Source: Sandaracinus amylolyticus (GTDB taxonomy: Bacteria; Myxococcota_A; Polyangia; Polyangiales; Sandaracinaceae). Taken from it: a stretch of DNA of 64,000 nt. The notes beneath the pieces were generated by a model that saw only the letters and a program-made list of their open reading frames with translations, was not told where the DNA came from and did not search any database. Positions 31,587 through 39,759 of the stretch are shown piece by piece. The translations under genes were made by a program, and so were the position numbers. Each line of letters begins with the position of its first letter. Position 1 is the first letter of the stretch. The stretch lies in contig NZ_CP070225.1 of the NCBI RefSeq assembly GCF_021631985.1, positions 4,092,001-4,156,000 of the forward strand. Direction: 5' to 3'.

Positions 31587-32483
31587 ATGCGCTCCGCCGT
31601 CGCCCTGGGGACCCTCGCGCTGGTGATCGCGCCCGCGCTCGCGCACGCCGATCAGGAGCGCCCGGTCGCGACGCTCGAGTCGCTGCAGGACGCGTGTCGC
31701 ATCGCGCAGGCGCGGCCGGCGCGCGAGCTGTTGGTCGTCGACGTCGAGCCGGGATGGACGTTCGGCACGCTGAGCGAGGACGGCTTCCTCGCGATCGAGT
31801 CGCGCCGGAACTTCCGCGCGCTCGGCGGGCGCGTGGAGCTCTACCCGGCGCGCCTCGAGCCGCTGGGGCTCGTCGCGACCCCCGAGCGCGCCGACGAGCT
31901 CGAGGCCGCGAGGCAGCGCGGCGCGCGGCTGCGCATCGGGTTCTTCCTGGGCTTCGACGAGCCGGAGCGCACCGCGTGCGTGCTCCGCTCGCGCCACGCG
32001 GTGAGCACGGTCCGCATGGACGTCGGCTACGTCGAGCTGCTCGGCGAGGACGGCACCGTGATCGCGCGCGAGGACACCGAGCGCTATCGCGCGTGGCGCG
32101 ACGACGCGGAGCGCCAGGCGGTGCCGGGCGAAGGTCCGCGCGCGGCGCTCGGCACGCCGAGCACTCCGTCGGGCCCGGTGCCCGAGCCGTGGCAGCAAGG
32201 CGTGGTCACCGCGGGAACGGGCGAGGTCGCGCGTGCGCTCGCGGTCTGTCATCGCGACGGCATCGCGCGCGGCGCCGAGACCACGGGGCGCATCGTGGTG
32301 CGGGTGCGCGTCGACGGCCGCACCGGCCGCGTGGTGGAGAGCCGCCCCGCCATCTCGGACATCGGCGACAGCACGGAGGCCGAGTGCATCGCGGGCGCGC
32401 TGCGCGCGATCACGCTCCCGCCGGTCACGAGCGACGCGCGCACGTTCGACCTCGACGTGCCGGTGCGCGTGGTCGCCGACTAG
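31587..32483 (+). CDS. Periplasmic protein with TonB/AgmX-type C-terminal domain
   Basis: A signal peptide (about 1-22, ending HADQ) is followed by a unique domain of about 160 residues, and a C-terminal domain (about 212-298) of the AgmX/PglI TonB-like type found in myxobacterial gliding and envelope proteins: an initial VCHRDGIARGAETTGRIVVRVRV, then GRVVESRPAISDIGDSTEAECI and GALRAITLPPV. There is no N-terminal TonB membrane helix beyond the signal. Function is not known. An in-frame ATG at 31527 would add 20 polar residues ahead of the signal and is less likely. Confidence 0.78.
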   Translation: MRSAVALGTLALVIAPALAHADQERPVATLESLQDACRIAQARPARELLVVDVEPGWTFGTLSEDGFLAIESRRNFRALGGRVELYPARLEPLGLVATPERADELEAARQRGARLRIGFFLGFDEPERTACVLRSRHAVSTVRMDVGYVELLGEDGTVIAREDTERYRAWRDDAERQAVPGEGPRAALGTPSTPSGPVPEPWQQGVVTAGTGEVARALAVCHRDGIARGAETTGRIVVRVRVDGRTGRVVESRPAISDIGDSTEAECIAGALRAITLPPVTSDARTFDLDVPVRVVAD

Positions 32484-32920
32484 TCAGCAGAGCTCGGCTG
32501 TGCGCGCATCCGCGGCAGAGCGCGCGGAATTCGGCTGCGGCGAGATGGCCCCCGCGTCGCGGAACGGCCCCCCACCCTCGAACATCCGGCCGCCCCGGCT
32601 CGGACGATCGAGCCCCCCGCGTCGCGTGATGGGCCCCCGCGGTCCGCGATCTCACCCCCCGCGATCGGCACGATGATCCCCCGCCTCCGCCGACTCGGCC
32701 CCCGGCTCGATCGTTCACGGTCCCGCGGGGACCATGAACGCTCGAAGCGGGGCACGGAGCCTCCGAAGGTGGTCGCCCCGATGCCCGAGCCCCGGGCGCG
32801 CAGTGGCCGTCGCGCTCGGCGCACCGCGCGACGCGCGCCCGACGCGGCGCGGCACGTCTCATCGCGAGCCGGACGCGGGAAATCGGTCGCCCGATGCCCG
32901 TACCGAATGCGCGAGACCCC
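32484..32920. repeat. Gene-free region with degenerate 21-24-bp C-run repeats and a hairpin
   Basis: From about 32540 to 32720 a weak tandem repeat of roughly 22 bases recurs, each unit starting with a run of five or six C (GGCCCCCGCG, GAGCCCCCCGCG, GGCCCCCGCGG, CACCCCCCGCGATCGG) and ending in a GATC- or CGAT-containing piece. It is followed by a hairpin with arms GTTCA-GGTCCC (32713-32724) and GGGACC-TGAAC (32728-32739), one mismatched pair and a GCG loop. The minus strand has regularly spaced G-runs. No coding sequence is supported. Confidence 0.65.
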
Positions 32921-33502
32921 TCACGCGCCGCGCTGCACCCGATCGAGCTCGCTCCAATAACGATCCGCCAGCTGCACGATCCCCCGGATCGCGCTCCGGA
33001 ACGCCCGTCGATCGAAGTTCGAGTCGGTGTTGAGCACCATCGCGAGCCGCACTTCGCCGTCGCTCGGATCCCACTCGAGCTTGCCCAGCAGCATCTGCCA
33101 GTTGAGCTCCATCAGGCGACGCATCACCGCGTCGGTCGTCGGGGCGTCCTGCGGCGCCACGAGGAAACGCTCGACGTAGACGTACACGGTGTCGGTGCGA
33201 TCGCTGTACGCCGTGCGGATGCGGAACTCGCGCTGCGAGCTCGGTCCACGCTGCGTGAGCTCGCACGTCGCGCGCTGCGCGTCGGTCGCGTTGCAGGCGA
33301 AGCCCTCGATGCCCATGTGCTCGAGCTCGGTGCGCATCGCCGCGAGATAACGCGGCTGCCCCTCGGGCACCGTCTCGGTCGCGTGCGCCGGCGCCTCTTC
33401 GGTGCCCTCCTGCGCGAGCGCCGGCACCACGTCCACGAGCCTGCCGATCGCGACGCCGAGGAGGAGCATCGCGATCCCGAGCACACGGTTCCGCATCGTC
33501 AT
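32921..33502 (-). CDS. Exported protein with YbjN-like domain (193 aa)
   Basis: A signal peptide or anchor (about 5-30, VLGIAMLLLGVAIGRLVDVVPALA) precedes a mature domain of about 160 residues. The segment DTVYVYVERFLVAPQDAPTTDAVMRRLMELNWQMLLGKLEWDPSDGEVRLAMVL is typical of YbjN / type III secretion chaperone-like folds, here apparently exported. One Cys pair (CNATDAQRATC) could form a disulfide. The signal-peptidase-like gene lies 22 bases upstream in the same orientation, so the two are probably co-transcribed. Confidence 0.7.
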   Translation of the reverse strand: MTMRNRVLGIAMLLLGVAIGRLVDVVPALAQEGTEEAPAHATETVPEGQPRYLAAMRTELEHMGIEGFACNATDAQRATCELTQRGPSSQREFRIRTAYSDRTDTVYVYVERFLVAPQDAPTTDAVMRRLMELNWQMLLGKLEWDPSDGEVRLAMVLNTDSNFDRRAFRSAIRGIVQLADRYWSELDRVQRGA

Positions 33503-33524
33503 GATGCGGCCTGGAATCTCACGA

Positions 33525-34163
33525 TCAGTCGAGGATGTCGAGCATCCCGTGGGGGATCTCCGCGGGCAGCCCGCCCTCCGCGGCGGTGAGCCGGATGAAC
33601 ACCTGACCGCGGCATCCGCTCGCCTGCACCGGGCCGAACGTGCGGCTGTCCTCGCCGACGTGCGCGCGGTTGTCGCCGAGCAGATAGAGGCCGTTCATGC
33701 GCGTCATCGCGCGGATCGCGAGCTGACGATCCGAGCGATCGAAGAACAGGTGCTCCTCGTAGTCGTCGAACTCCTCGATGCCCCAGGCCATCGGGTACGT
33801 GTGCCCCGTCTCGCCGTCGGTGAACTGCACCTGGCCGCGCACGTCGTGGGTCACACGATCACGCCCGAGCCGCAGCTGCCCGCGCTCCGCCGCGATCTCG
33901 CCGCCGGGCATCACCGCGACGCGTCCGATCACCCATCGCGCGGGATCCTGGGGATGACGGCAGAGCCCGATGTCGTTGCGCTCGAGCTCGGCGTCGCGCC
34001 ACACGAGCACGCGATCCCCGAGGACCATCGTCGGCGCCATCCCGTTGTGCCGCACCGTCACCACGTCGACGAACCAGACGCGCAGCACCGCGATCGCGAT
34101 CCCGCCGATCACGGCGAAGAACGCGAGCACCTTGAAGAGCCCTTTCCAGAACCCGCGCGGCAT
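33525..34163 (-). CDS. Signal-peptidase-I-like protein lacking both catalytic residues
   Basis: A protein of 212 residues with one N-terminal membrane helix (VLAFFAVIGGIAIAVLRVWF, about 12-31). The S26 family framework is clear: HNGMAPTMVLGDRVLV aligns with box B (SGSMxPTL-GD), WVIGRVAVMPGGE with box D (YIKRVVGLPGD), and YLLGDNRAHVGEDSRTFGPV with box E (GDNRxxSxDSRxxG). However, the catalytic Ser aligns with Gly41 and the general-base Lys with Gly80. It should therefore be inactive as a Ser/Lys protease and may act as a binding or regulatory homologue. The ATG at 34163 begins directly at the membrane anchor. Confidence 0.8.
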   Translation of the reverse strand: MPRGFWKGLFKVLAFFAVIGGIAIAVLRVWFVDVVTVRHNGMAPTMVLGDRVLVWRDAELERNDIGLCRHPQDPARWVIGRVAVMPGGEIAAERGQLRLGRDRVTHDVRGQVQFTDGETGHTYPMAWGIEEFDDYEEHLFFDRSDRQLAIRAMTRMNGLYLLGDNRAHVGEDSRTFGPVQASGCRGQVFIRLTAAEGGLPAEIPHGMLDILD

Positions 34164-34206
34164 CCGCGGCGAGCGTAGATCAGGTGCGCCGCGATCGAGA
34201 CATTTC

Positions 34207-35238
34207 TCAGAGCGCGGACGCGAGGATCGCGCACGCACGATCGAGCGTGATCGGCTGCGCATCGCGCGTCGCGGGCAGCGCCGCGGTGCGTCCCTGCACG
34301 ATCTCGAGATCGCCGATCTCGACGCGCCCCGCGAGCACCGTGATCGAGCGCAGCGCATCGTGCGGCGGGAGCACCAGCGCACCGGTGCCCGAGACGCGCC
34401 ACACCTCGAGCGCATCCGACGTCAGCGCGGCGTCGCGCGCACCCGCGAGCGCCTCGAGCCGCGGCGCGCCCGCGAGCTCCGGCGCGCCCGCGCGACGTCG
34501 TGCCCGCGCCAGGAACGCATCGCCGCGCGGTGCGCTCCAGTCGGTCACCGCGAGCGCGTCGTCGACGTGGAGGGCGCGCGGCGCGCCCTTCGGATCGACG
34601 CGCCCGTCCGCGTCGTAGCGGCGGTTCCAGTCCCAGTAGCGATAGGTCACGCCGCGCCGCCCCGGCAGCACGCGCTGGGGCTCGACCAGCGTCACGCCCG
34701 CGCCGATCGCGTGCGGTGTGCCCGCCTGCACCAGCACGAAGTCGCCCTCCGAGACCGGCACGAACGAGAGCAGCGCCGACAGATCCTCGCCCTCGGCGAT
34801 CGCACGCGCGACCGCATCGCGCGTCGCGTGCGGCGCGAGCCCGAGGAAGATCCCCGCGCCCTCCTCCGCGTGCTCGACGTACCAGCTCTCCGGCTTGCCC
34901 GACTCACCCTCCGCGAGCCGTGCGTAGTCGTCGCTCGGATGGATCTGCACCGAGAGCGGCTCCGCGGCGTCGAGGACCTTCACGAGCAGCGCGGTGCCTC
35001 CGCGCGACGCCTCGCGACCGAGGAGCGCGGGCGCGGCACCGAGCACGTCGGCGAGCGTGCGCGCATCGGTGTCGAGCCGCGAGGGAAGCTCGGGCCCCGC
35101 CGAGAGCTCCCACGACTCGCCGATGCGCACGTGCTCGTCGATGCGCCCGTGCTTGAGCACGCGCGCGATCCGATGCCCGCCCCAGGGTGTGCGAGCGGGC
35201 GAGGTGACGTTGCCTTCGGCGAGGAGCAGCGGGATCAC
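34207..35238 (-). CDS. manA: Mannose-6-phosphate isomerase, class I
   Basis: A cupin-type zinc enzyme of 343 residues that interconverts fructose-6-P and mannose-6-P. Family features: TPWGGHRIARVL then IGESWELSAGP near the N-terminus, LLVKVLDAAEPLSVQIHPSDDYA with the zinc-binding Gln-His, KPESWYVEHAEEGAGIFLGL with the metal Glu, and VQAGTPHAIGAGVTLVEPQ with the second His. The GTG at 35238 (VIPLLLAEG) was taken as the start because it gives the usual N-terminus and leaves 65 bases to the divergent gene. An upstream in-frame ATG near 35319 would overlap that gene. Confidence 0.87.
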   Translation of the reverse strand: MIPLLLAEGNVTSPARTPWGGHRIARVLKHGRIDEHVRIGESWELSAGPELPSRLDTDARTLADVLGAAPALLGREASRGGTALLVKVLDAAEPLSVQIHPSDDYARLAEGESGKPESWYVEHAEEGAGIFLGLAPHATRDAVARAIAEGEDLSALLSFVPVSEGDFVLVQAGTPHAIGAGVTLVEPQRVLPGRRGVTYRYWDWNRRYDADGRVDPKGAPRALHVDDALAVTDWSAPRGDAFLARARRRAGAPELAGAPRLEALAGARDAALTSDALEVWRVSGTGALVLPPHDALRSITVLAGRVEIGDLEIVQGRTAALPATRDAQPITLDRACAILASAL

Positions 35239-35303
35239 GTGTCGAGAACTTGGTGGGTCGATGTGGGATGCGTAGTCTCGAAGACGCTCAGGAGGTCGTC
35301 CGC

Positions 35304-35636
35304 ATGTCCGAGAGCGCAATGGTCCAGGCCGAGCGTCGTATCCACAAGGTCTTCGTGACGCGCAACACCGAGTACCACGTCCGCCGCGACGTCTGCGTGG
35401 CGGTGCGCGATCGCCGCAGTGGCGAGTGGCTCCGCGGGCACCTCGCGCTGCGCCAGCGCGTGCACGGCGGGCTGAAATTCACGCGCGCAGGCGGGATCCT
35501 GCCGAACCTCGGTCAGCCGGGCGTCGGCGAGTCGATCTTCTTCCACGCGGGCGGCCGCGATCTCGTGACGAGCCCGGTGCTCTCGGTCGAGCGCCCCGAG
35601 AAGCGCGTCGTCTCGACCTACCCCGCGACGCGCTGA
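35304..35636 (+). CDS. Small conserved-looking hypothetical protein (110 aa)
   Basis: I do not recognise the family. It is a soluble basic protein: HKVFVTRNTEYHVRRDVCVAVRDRRSGEW is followed by ALRQRVHGGLKFTRAGGILPN and GESIFFHAGGRDLVTSPVLSVERP. This strand-rich layout suggests a small beta domain. An AGGAGG ribosome site lies about 9 bases before the ATG. Its stop abuts the stop of the formyltransferase-like gene on the other strand. Confidence 0.65.
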   Translation: MSESAMVQAERRIHKVFVTRNTEYHVRRDVCVAVRDRRSGEWLRGHLALRQRVHGGLKFTRAGGILPNLGQPGVGESIFFHAGGRDLVTSPVLSVERPEKRVVSTYPATR

Positions 35637-36521
35637 CTAGCCCAGCAGCTGCGCGATCTCGGCGCCCTCGAGGACCTCGTCGTCGTCCTCGACGCGCACG
35701 CGCTCGAGCAGCACCCCGCCCGATCGCGCCCGCACCACGACGCCCTCGGGCGCGACGAACGCCTCGCCTGCGCGCAGCGCGCTCGGGAACGCGCCTCGCC
35801 ACGGTCGGGCGCGCTGCACCGTGACCAGCGTCTCCTCGAGCAGCGCGCTCGCGCCGGGCTCGGGCGCCGCGGCGCGCACGCGACGGCAGAGCGCGTCGGC
35901 GTCCTCGTCCACGAAGCGGAGCGCGAGCTCCTCCTCGCCGGGCGGCGGCGCTTCGGTCACGAGCGCCGGATCCTGCGCCTCACCGCCGAGCGAGAGCCCC
36001 GCGTCGAGCACGTCCGCGCAGGTGACGAGCAGCCCGAGCGAGGGCCGATCGAGCCGCCGCGCGAGCGTCCACGCGGTGTCGTCGTCGCGGATCGGCACGC
36101 TCACCCGCGCGATCACCGCGCCGGTGTCGTAGTCGGCCTCGAGCCGGTGCAGCGACACGCCGGTCGTGTGATCCCCGGCTGCGATCGCGTGGAAGTACGG
36201 ATCGGGCCCGCGCCATCGGGGGAGCAGCGAGGGATGCACCCCGAACGCGCCGCGCGGCGCCGCCCGGATCAGCTCGATCGGGATGCGCTTCGGCCAGAAC
36301 CACGAGAGCAGCGCGTCGTAGCGGGTGCTCAGCAGCGCGTCGCGCACCGCGGGATCGGAGAGCGAAGGACGCCCGAGCAGGAGCGTCTCGCGCGGCAGCC
36401 TCCGCCGCAGCCGGGGCATGCCCGGCGCGTCGGGATGGCCGATCACGCACGCGACCGGCACGTGGCCCGCGCGGAGCAGCACGGTCGCGCCGAGCGGCAG
36501 CCCGAGATACAGGAAGCGCAC
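35637..36521 (-). CDS. Formyltransferase-like protein (Fmt/ArnA fold) missing the catalytic Asn
   Basis: A protein of 294 residues, GTG start. The N-terminal Rossmann-like formyltransferase fold ends in GVHPSLLPRWRGPDPYFHAIAAGDHTTGVSLHRLEADYDTGAVI, the hallmark of methionyl-tRNA and sugar formyltransferases. The catalytic triad is Asn-His-Asp; here the His (GVHPS) and Asp (DYDTG) are present, but the Asn two residues before His is Gly. The C-terminal part (about 205-294) looks like an Fmt C-terminal beta domain. Because a real Fmt should exist elsewhere, this is more likely a paralogue with another substrate or altered activity. It is divergent from the NUDIX gene. Confidence 0.75.
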   Translation of the reverse strand: MRFLYLGLPLGATVLLRAGHVPVACVIGHPDAPGMPRLRRRLPRETLLLGRPSLSDPAVRDALLSTRYDALLSWFWPKRIPIELIRAAPRGAFGVHPSLLPRWRGPDPYFHAIAAGDHTTGVSLHRLEADYDTGAVIARVSVPIRDDDTAWTLARRLDRPSLGLLVTCADVLDAGLSLGGEAQDPALVTEAPPPGEEELALRFVDEDADALCRRVRAAAPEPGASALLEETLVTVQRARPWRGAFPSALRAGEAFVAPEGVVVRARSGGVLLERVRVEDDDEVLEGAEIAQLLG

Positions 36522-36585
36522 GGAAGTGGTATACCCGCCCGTCTCGCCCGGCGCCGACGGTCGAGCCGCCGAGACGCCGAGAACC

Positions 36586-36996
36586 ATGTCCGAGCCGCGC
36601 AGAACCATCCGCGTCGTCGCAGCCGTCGTCGAGCGCAACGGCCGCTACCTCATCACGCAGCGGAGGCCCAACGCGGTGCTCCCGCTCCTCTGGGAGTTCC
36701 CCGGCGGCAAGGTCGAGGCCGGCGAGACCGACAGCGAGGCGCTCCGGCGCGAGCTGCTCGAGCGCCTGGGCGTCGACTCCGAGGTGGGCGAGTGGATCTC
36801 GGAGACGGTCTGGGACTACGAGCACTACCGCGTGGAGCTCACGCTCTACGAGTGCACGGTGCGTGGCCCGGCGGATCTCCAGGCGCTCGCGGTGCACGCG
36901 TACCGCTGGGTCACGTCGGACGAGTTCGATCAGTACGAGTTCACGCCGGCGGACGAAGCGAGCATGAACAAGCTGCTCGGCGTCTGCGACGCGTGA
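36586..36996 (+). CDS. NUDIX hydrolase (MutT-like)
   Basis: A protein of 136 residues. VVAAVVERNGRYLITQRRP and WEFPGGKVEAGETDSEALRR match 8-oxo-dGTP diphosphatase-type NUDIX proteins. The NUDIX box is G-x5-E-x7-RELLERLGV; the consensus REUxEExGU would have Glu where Arg stands (LLER), so one of the paired metal-ligand Glu residues is replaced. The substrate is uncertain. It starts a probable operon with the DUF4920 lipoprotein and zinc-ribbon genes (14- and 4-base gaps). Confidence 0.85.
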   Translation: MSEPRRTIRVVAAVVERNGRYLITQRRPNAVLPLLWEFPGGKVEAGETDSEALRRELLERLGVDSEVGEWISETVWDYEHYRVELTLYECTVRGPADLQALAVHAYRWVTSDEFDQYEFTPADEASMNKLLGVCDA

Positions 36997-37010
36997 GGAC
37001 GAGGAGAACG

Positions 37011-37571
37011 ATGCGCGGTGGTGTTCTGGGCGCGGCTGGTCTTCTGAAGACGGCAGTGATCGCGCTGGCGATGATCGGGTGTGGCGGCAACGAGCCGAGC
37101 TTCGAGGGCGCGGGCGAGCACCACGAGGCCCACCACGAGGCCGCCGCGCAGCATGCCGAAGCTCCTGCTGCGCCGAGCGGTCCTCGCCCCACCCGCGTGA
37201 TGGACGACGGCGCGCGCCTCTTCGGCGCGGAGCTCGGCGAGGCGCCGGTGGTCGCGCTCTCCGACATCACCACGAGCCCCGATCGCTACGCGGGCCAGGT
37301 GGTGCGCACCGAGGGCACGATCGAGCGCGTCTGCCAGGCGATGGGCTGCTGGATGGAGCTGCGCGGCGAGAACGCGCCCGCGGTGCGGGTCCCGATGGCG
37401 GGCCACGCGTTCTTCCTTCCGCGCGACGTCGCGGGACGCGCCGCGACGATCGAAGGCCGCGTCGCGGTGCAGGCGCTCAGCCCCGACATGCGCGCGCACC
37501 TCGAGTCCGAGGGCGCGCTCGCGACGGCGTCGTCGCTCTCGATCGACGCGACCGGCGTCGTCGTGCGTTGA
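37011..37571 (+). CDS. Lipoprotein with DUF4920-type OB-like domain
   Basis: Signal peptide with lipobox AMIGC (about 20-24), a His/Glu-rich linker (EHHEAHHEAAAQH) that could bind metal, then a domain (about 75-186) reading ALSDITTSPDRYAGQVVRTEGTIERVCQAMGCWMELRG and VRVPMAGHAFFLPRDVAGR, matching DUF4920. The VCQAMGCW Cys pair is conserved in the family and may bind a metal or form a disulfide. It is envelope-located; the function is unknown. It is co-oriented with the NUDIX gene upstream and the zinc-ribbon gene downstream. Confidence 0.8.
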   Translation: MRGGVLGAAGLLKTAVIALAMIGCGGNEPSFEGAGEHHEAHHEAAAQHAEAPAAPSGPRPTRVMDDGARLFGAELGEAPVVALSDITTSPDRYAGQVVRTEGTIERVCQAMGCWMELRGENAPAVRVPMAGHAFFLPRDVAGRAATIEGRVAVQALSPDMRAHLESEGALATASSLSIDATGVVVR

Positions 37572-37575
37572 AGGG

Positions 37576-38343
37576 ATGAGCGACGCGCCCACCAAGTGCC
37601 CCACGTGCGGCACCGCGGTCCCCGCGGGCGCAGCGCGATGCCCGGGCTGCGGGCGCGTCTTCGGCGAGGCGAACCGCTGCCCGCACTGCAACGCGATCGC
37701 GGCGGTGCGGCGCAAGGGCGCGGGCTACGTGTGCGTCGCGTGTGGTGGCGCGCGGCAGGTCGGTCCGGGCACGACGGTGCTCGGCGACGAGGGTCCGACG
37801 CGCGTCGAGCAGCTCACGGTGGCCGGGGTCGATCCTGCGAGCCGCGCGCTCGCTCGTCTGGTGCGCCTCGCGGGCGTGATGCTGGTCGCGGCGGGCCTCG
37901 TCGCGGGCGCCGCGGGCTTCGTGGCGCCGGGCGCGCCGATCGTGCTCATGATGGTCGTGGCGGCGGCGCTCGGGATCAGCGGGATCACCGCGATGAGCCA
38001 GGCCGCGCGCGTGGAGACTCGCGCGCGCGAGCGCCGCAAGGCGCAGCTCGAGCGGCGCATCCTCGGGCTCGCGGAGCTGCGCGGCGGCGAGCTCACCGCG
38101 ACCGACGTCGCGAAGGAGCTGCACCTCGGGCTCGAAGAAGCGGACGCGACGCTCACCGCGATGGCGGACGGGGCGCGCGTGTCGGTCGAGGTCGATGCGG
38201 ACGGGATCGTCCACTACGTGTTCCGCGAGATCGTCGCGAAGCGCGGACCGAAGGTCCGCGTCGAGACGAGCGAGGCCGAGGAGATCGCAGCCGAAGCAGC
38301 GGCGCGCGTCGAGCGCGAGCTCCAGAAGCGCGAGCGGCTGTAG
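37576..38343 (+). CDS. Zinc-ribbon membrane protein with winged-helix-like C-terminus
   Basis: A protein of 255 residues. The first 60 residues hold four CxxC knuckles (CPTCG, CPGCG, CPHCN, CVACG), enough for two zinc ribbons. Two membrane helices follow (LVRLAGVMLVAAGLVAGAAGFV and VLMMVVAAALGISGITAM, about 95-140). The C-terminal cytoplasmic region (about 165-225, LRGGELTATDVAKELHLGLEEADATLTAMADGARVSVEV) reads like a winged helix. I know no named family with this order; a membrane-tethered regulator is an inference. It is 4 bases after the DUF4920 gene. Confidence 0.72.
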   Translation: MSDAPTKCPTCGTAVPAGAARCPGCGRVFGEANRCPHCNAIAAVRRKGAGYVCVACGGARQVGPGTTVLGDEGPTRVEQLTVAGVDPASRALARLVRLAGVMLVAAGLVAGAAGFVAPGAPIVLMMVVAAALGISGITAMSQAARVETRARERRKAQLERRILGLAELRGGELTATDVAKELHLGLEEADATLTAMADGARVSVEVDADGIVHYVFREIVAKRGPKVRVETSEAEEIAAEAAARVERELQKRERL

Positions 38344-38423
38344 TCAGCCCCTGGCGTGCGACGTCGCGGAGCGCACGCAGATCGATCGGGCGCGTCGGCC
38401 GACGACCGCGCTATGCTGCCTCC

Positions 38424-39005
38424 GTGCGCTTCGTGCTCAAGGCCGCGCTGCGTCCCGTTCCACGCCACGCGGTCGTGGACGAGGTCGCCATCTCCGGCGT
38501 CGAAGAACAGCTCGGCGAAGAGGGCGAAGAGCTGCAGGAGATGCTCGACGCGACGTATCGCGAGATGGATCGCAAGCAGCCCGCGCTCGCATCGTGGCTC
38601 GGCGAGCAGGTGTCGAGCCGCACCGACGACCTCGCGCAGTCGCTCGGCTACTTCCTCGTCGTGACCGTCTACATGGCGTTCCGCGAGGCGTTCCCCACGC
38701 GTCTCACCGAAGTCGACGAGACGAACCTGAAGCTCGCGATCGACACGCTCGCCGCCGACGAGGAGCTGCGCGCGAACGATCCCGCCGAGGTGATGGAGAG
38801 CGACGACGTCGTCGCGATGGGCCAGCCGGTGCTCCTGCACTTCGTGCAGCACCACCTCGAGCAGGCGCTCTCGCAGGCGGGCGAAGATCCCGACCTCGAG
38901 GCCTTCGATCACATCTACCGTGCGGTGCTGGTCGAGGTGATCGCGCTGAGCCACGCGGTGAAGTCGCCCGACGGCACCGCGCCGCAGGACGAGATCCTCG
39001 CGTAG
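38424..39005 (+). CDS. Hypothetical protein (193 aa)
   Basis: An acidic helical protein with a GTG start and no signal or membrane segment. Segments such as EEQLGEEGEELQEMLDATYREMDRKQPALASWL and YFLVVTVYMAFREAFPTRL suggest an all-helical fold. I do not recognise a family. It is 80 bases after the zinc-ribbon gene, and its stop abuts the stop of the PilZ gene on the other strand. Confidence 0.6.
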   Translation: MRFVLKAALRPVPRHAVVDEVAISGVEEQLGEEGEELQEMLDATYREMDRKQPALASWLGEQVSSRTDDLAQSLGYFLVVTVYMAFREAFPTRLTEVDETNLKLAIDTLAADEELRANDPAEVMESDDVVAMGQPVLLHFVQHHLEQALSQAGEDPDLEAFDHIYRAVLVEVIALSHAVKSPDGTAPQDEILA

Positions 39006-39752
39006 TCACTCCGCGTGGCGCGCGATCGCGGCCGCGTCCTCGCGCGACACGCGCAGGAAGCGCACGCCCATCCCCTCGGCGCGTCCGTCGTGCGGTCCGC
39101 GCACCCAGCTCACGACGGCGTCGACCACCACGCGATGGCCGTCGGGCAGCAGGAGCCCGAGCGTGAGCTCGGTGCCGATCGGCAGCGGATCGCCGGTCGC
39201 GACGAAGAGCCCACCGGTCGAGAGATCGCTCGCCTCGCCCGCGACGAACGTGGCGCCGCTCTGCGCGCCGATCGCGCCCTCGATGCGCACCCGCGGCGCG
39301 TTCCTGCGCTCGTCGCGCGGCAAACCTCGGGGCACGGGCGCGGTGAGCGCCTCGGGTGCGTTCGAGGGCGGCGTCGCGCTCGGAGGCACCTCGCGCAGCG
39401 CACGCTCGAGCTCGGCGCGCGCCGGGTGCAGGATCGCGAGGCTCCGCGCGACCAAGGGCCCCGCACGGTCGAGCAGCGCCGTCGCGCCGGGGGCGTGCAG
39501 CGCGGCGAGCGCATCGCCCAGCACCGTCGCGGCGTCGACCAGGCGATCACGCACGGCCTCGGGCTCTCCGATCTCGGCGCGATAGAGCGCCGCGACCGCG
39601 ACCGTCACGCGCGCCGCGATCGCGCGCCCGAGCTCGGTCGATGCGACCTCGGCATCGAGCACCGCGATCGCCTCGGCGAGCACGGTGCGAGCGTCACGGG
39701 CGGCCGCGACACCAGCCTTCCGGAGCTCCTTGCGCCGCGCTCGATCGCTCAA
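39006..39752 (-). CDS. PilZ-domain protein, TTG start (248 aa)
   Basis: The N-terminal roughly 125 residues are a helical region, then a linker, then a PilZ domain (about 148-245): RRNAPRVRIEGAIGA carries the RxxxR c-di-GMP motif in the form RRNAPR, and ASDLSTGGLFV the (D/N)xSxxG motif. Both binding motifs are intact, so c-di-GMP binding is expected. The start appears to be TTG (39752), since no ATG or GTG in frame lies between it and the upstream PilZ gene, which ends 7 bases earlier. Confidence 0.85.
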   Translation of the reverse strand: MSDRARRKELRKAGVAAARDARTVLAEAIAVLDAEVASTELGRAIAARVTVAVAALYRAEIGEPEAVRDRLVDAATVLGDALAALHAPGATALLDRAGPLVARSLAILHPARAELERALREVPPSATPPSNAPEALTAPVPRGLPRDERRNAPRVRIEGAIGAQSGATFVAGEASDLSTGGLFVATGDPLPIGTELTLGLLLPDGHRVVVDAVVSWVRGPHDGRAEGMGVRFLRVSREDAAAIARHAE

Positions 39753-39759
39753 GCGCGGA

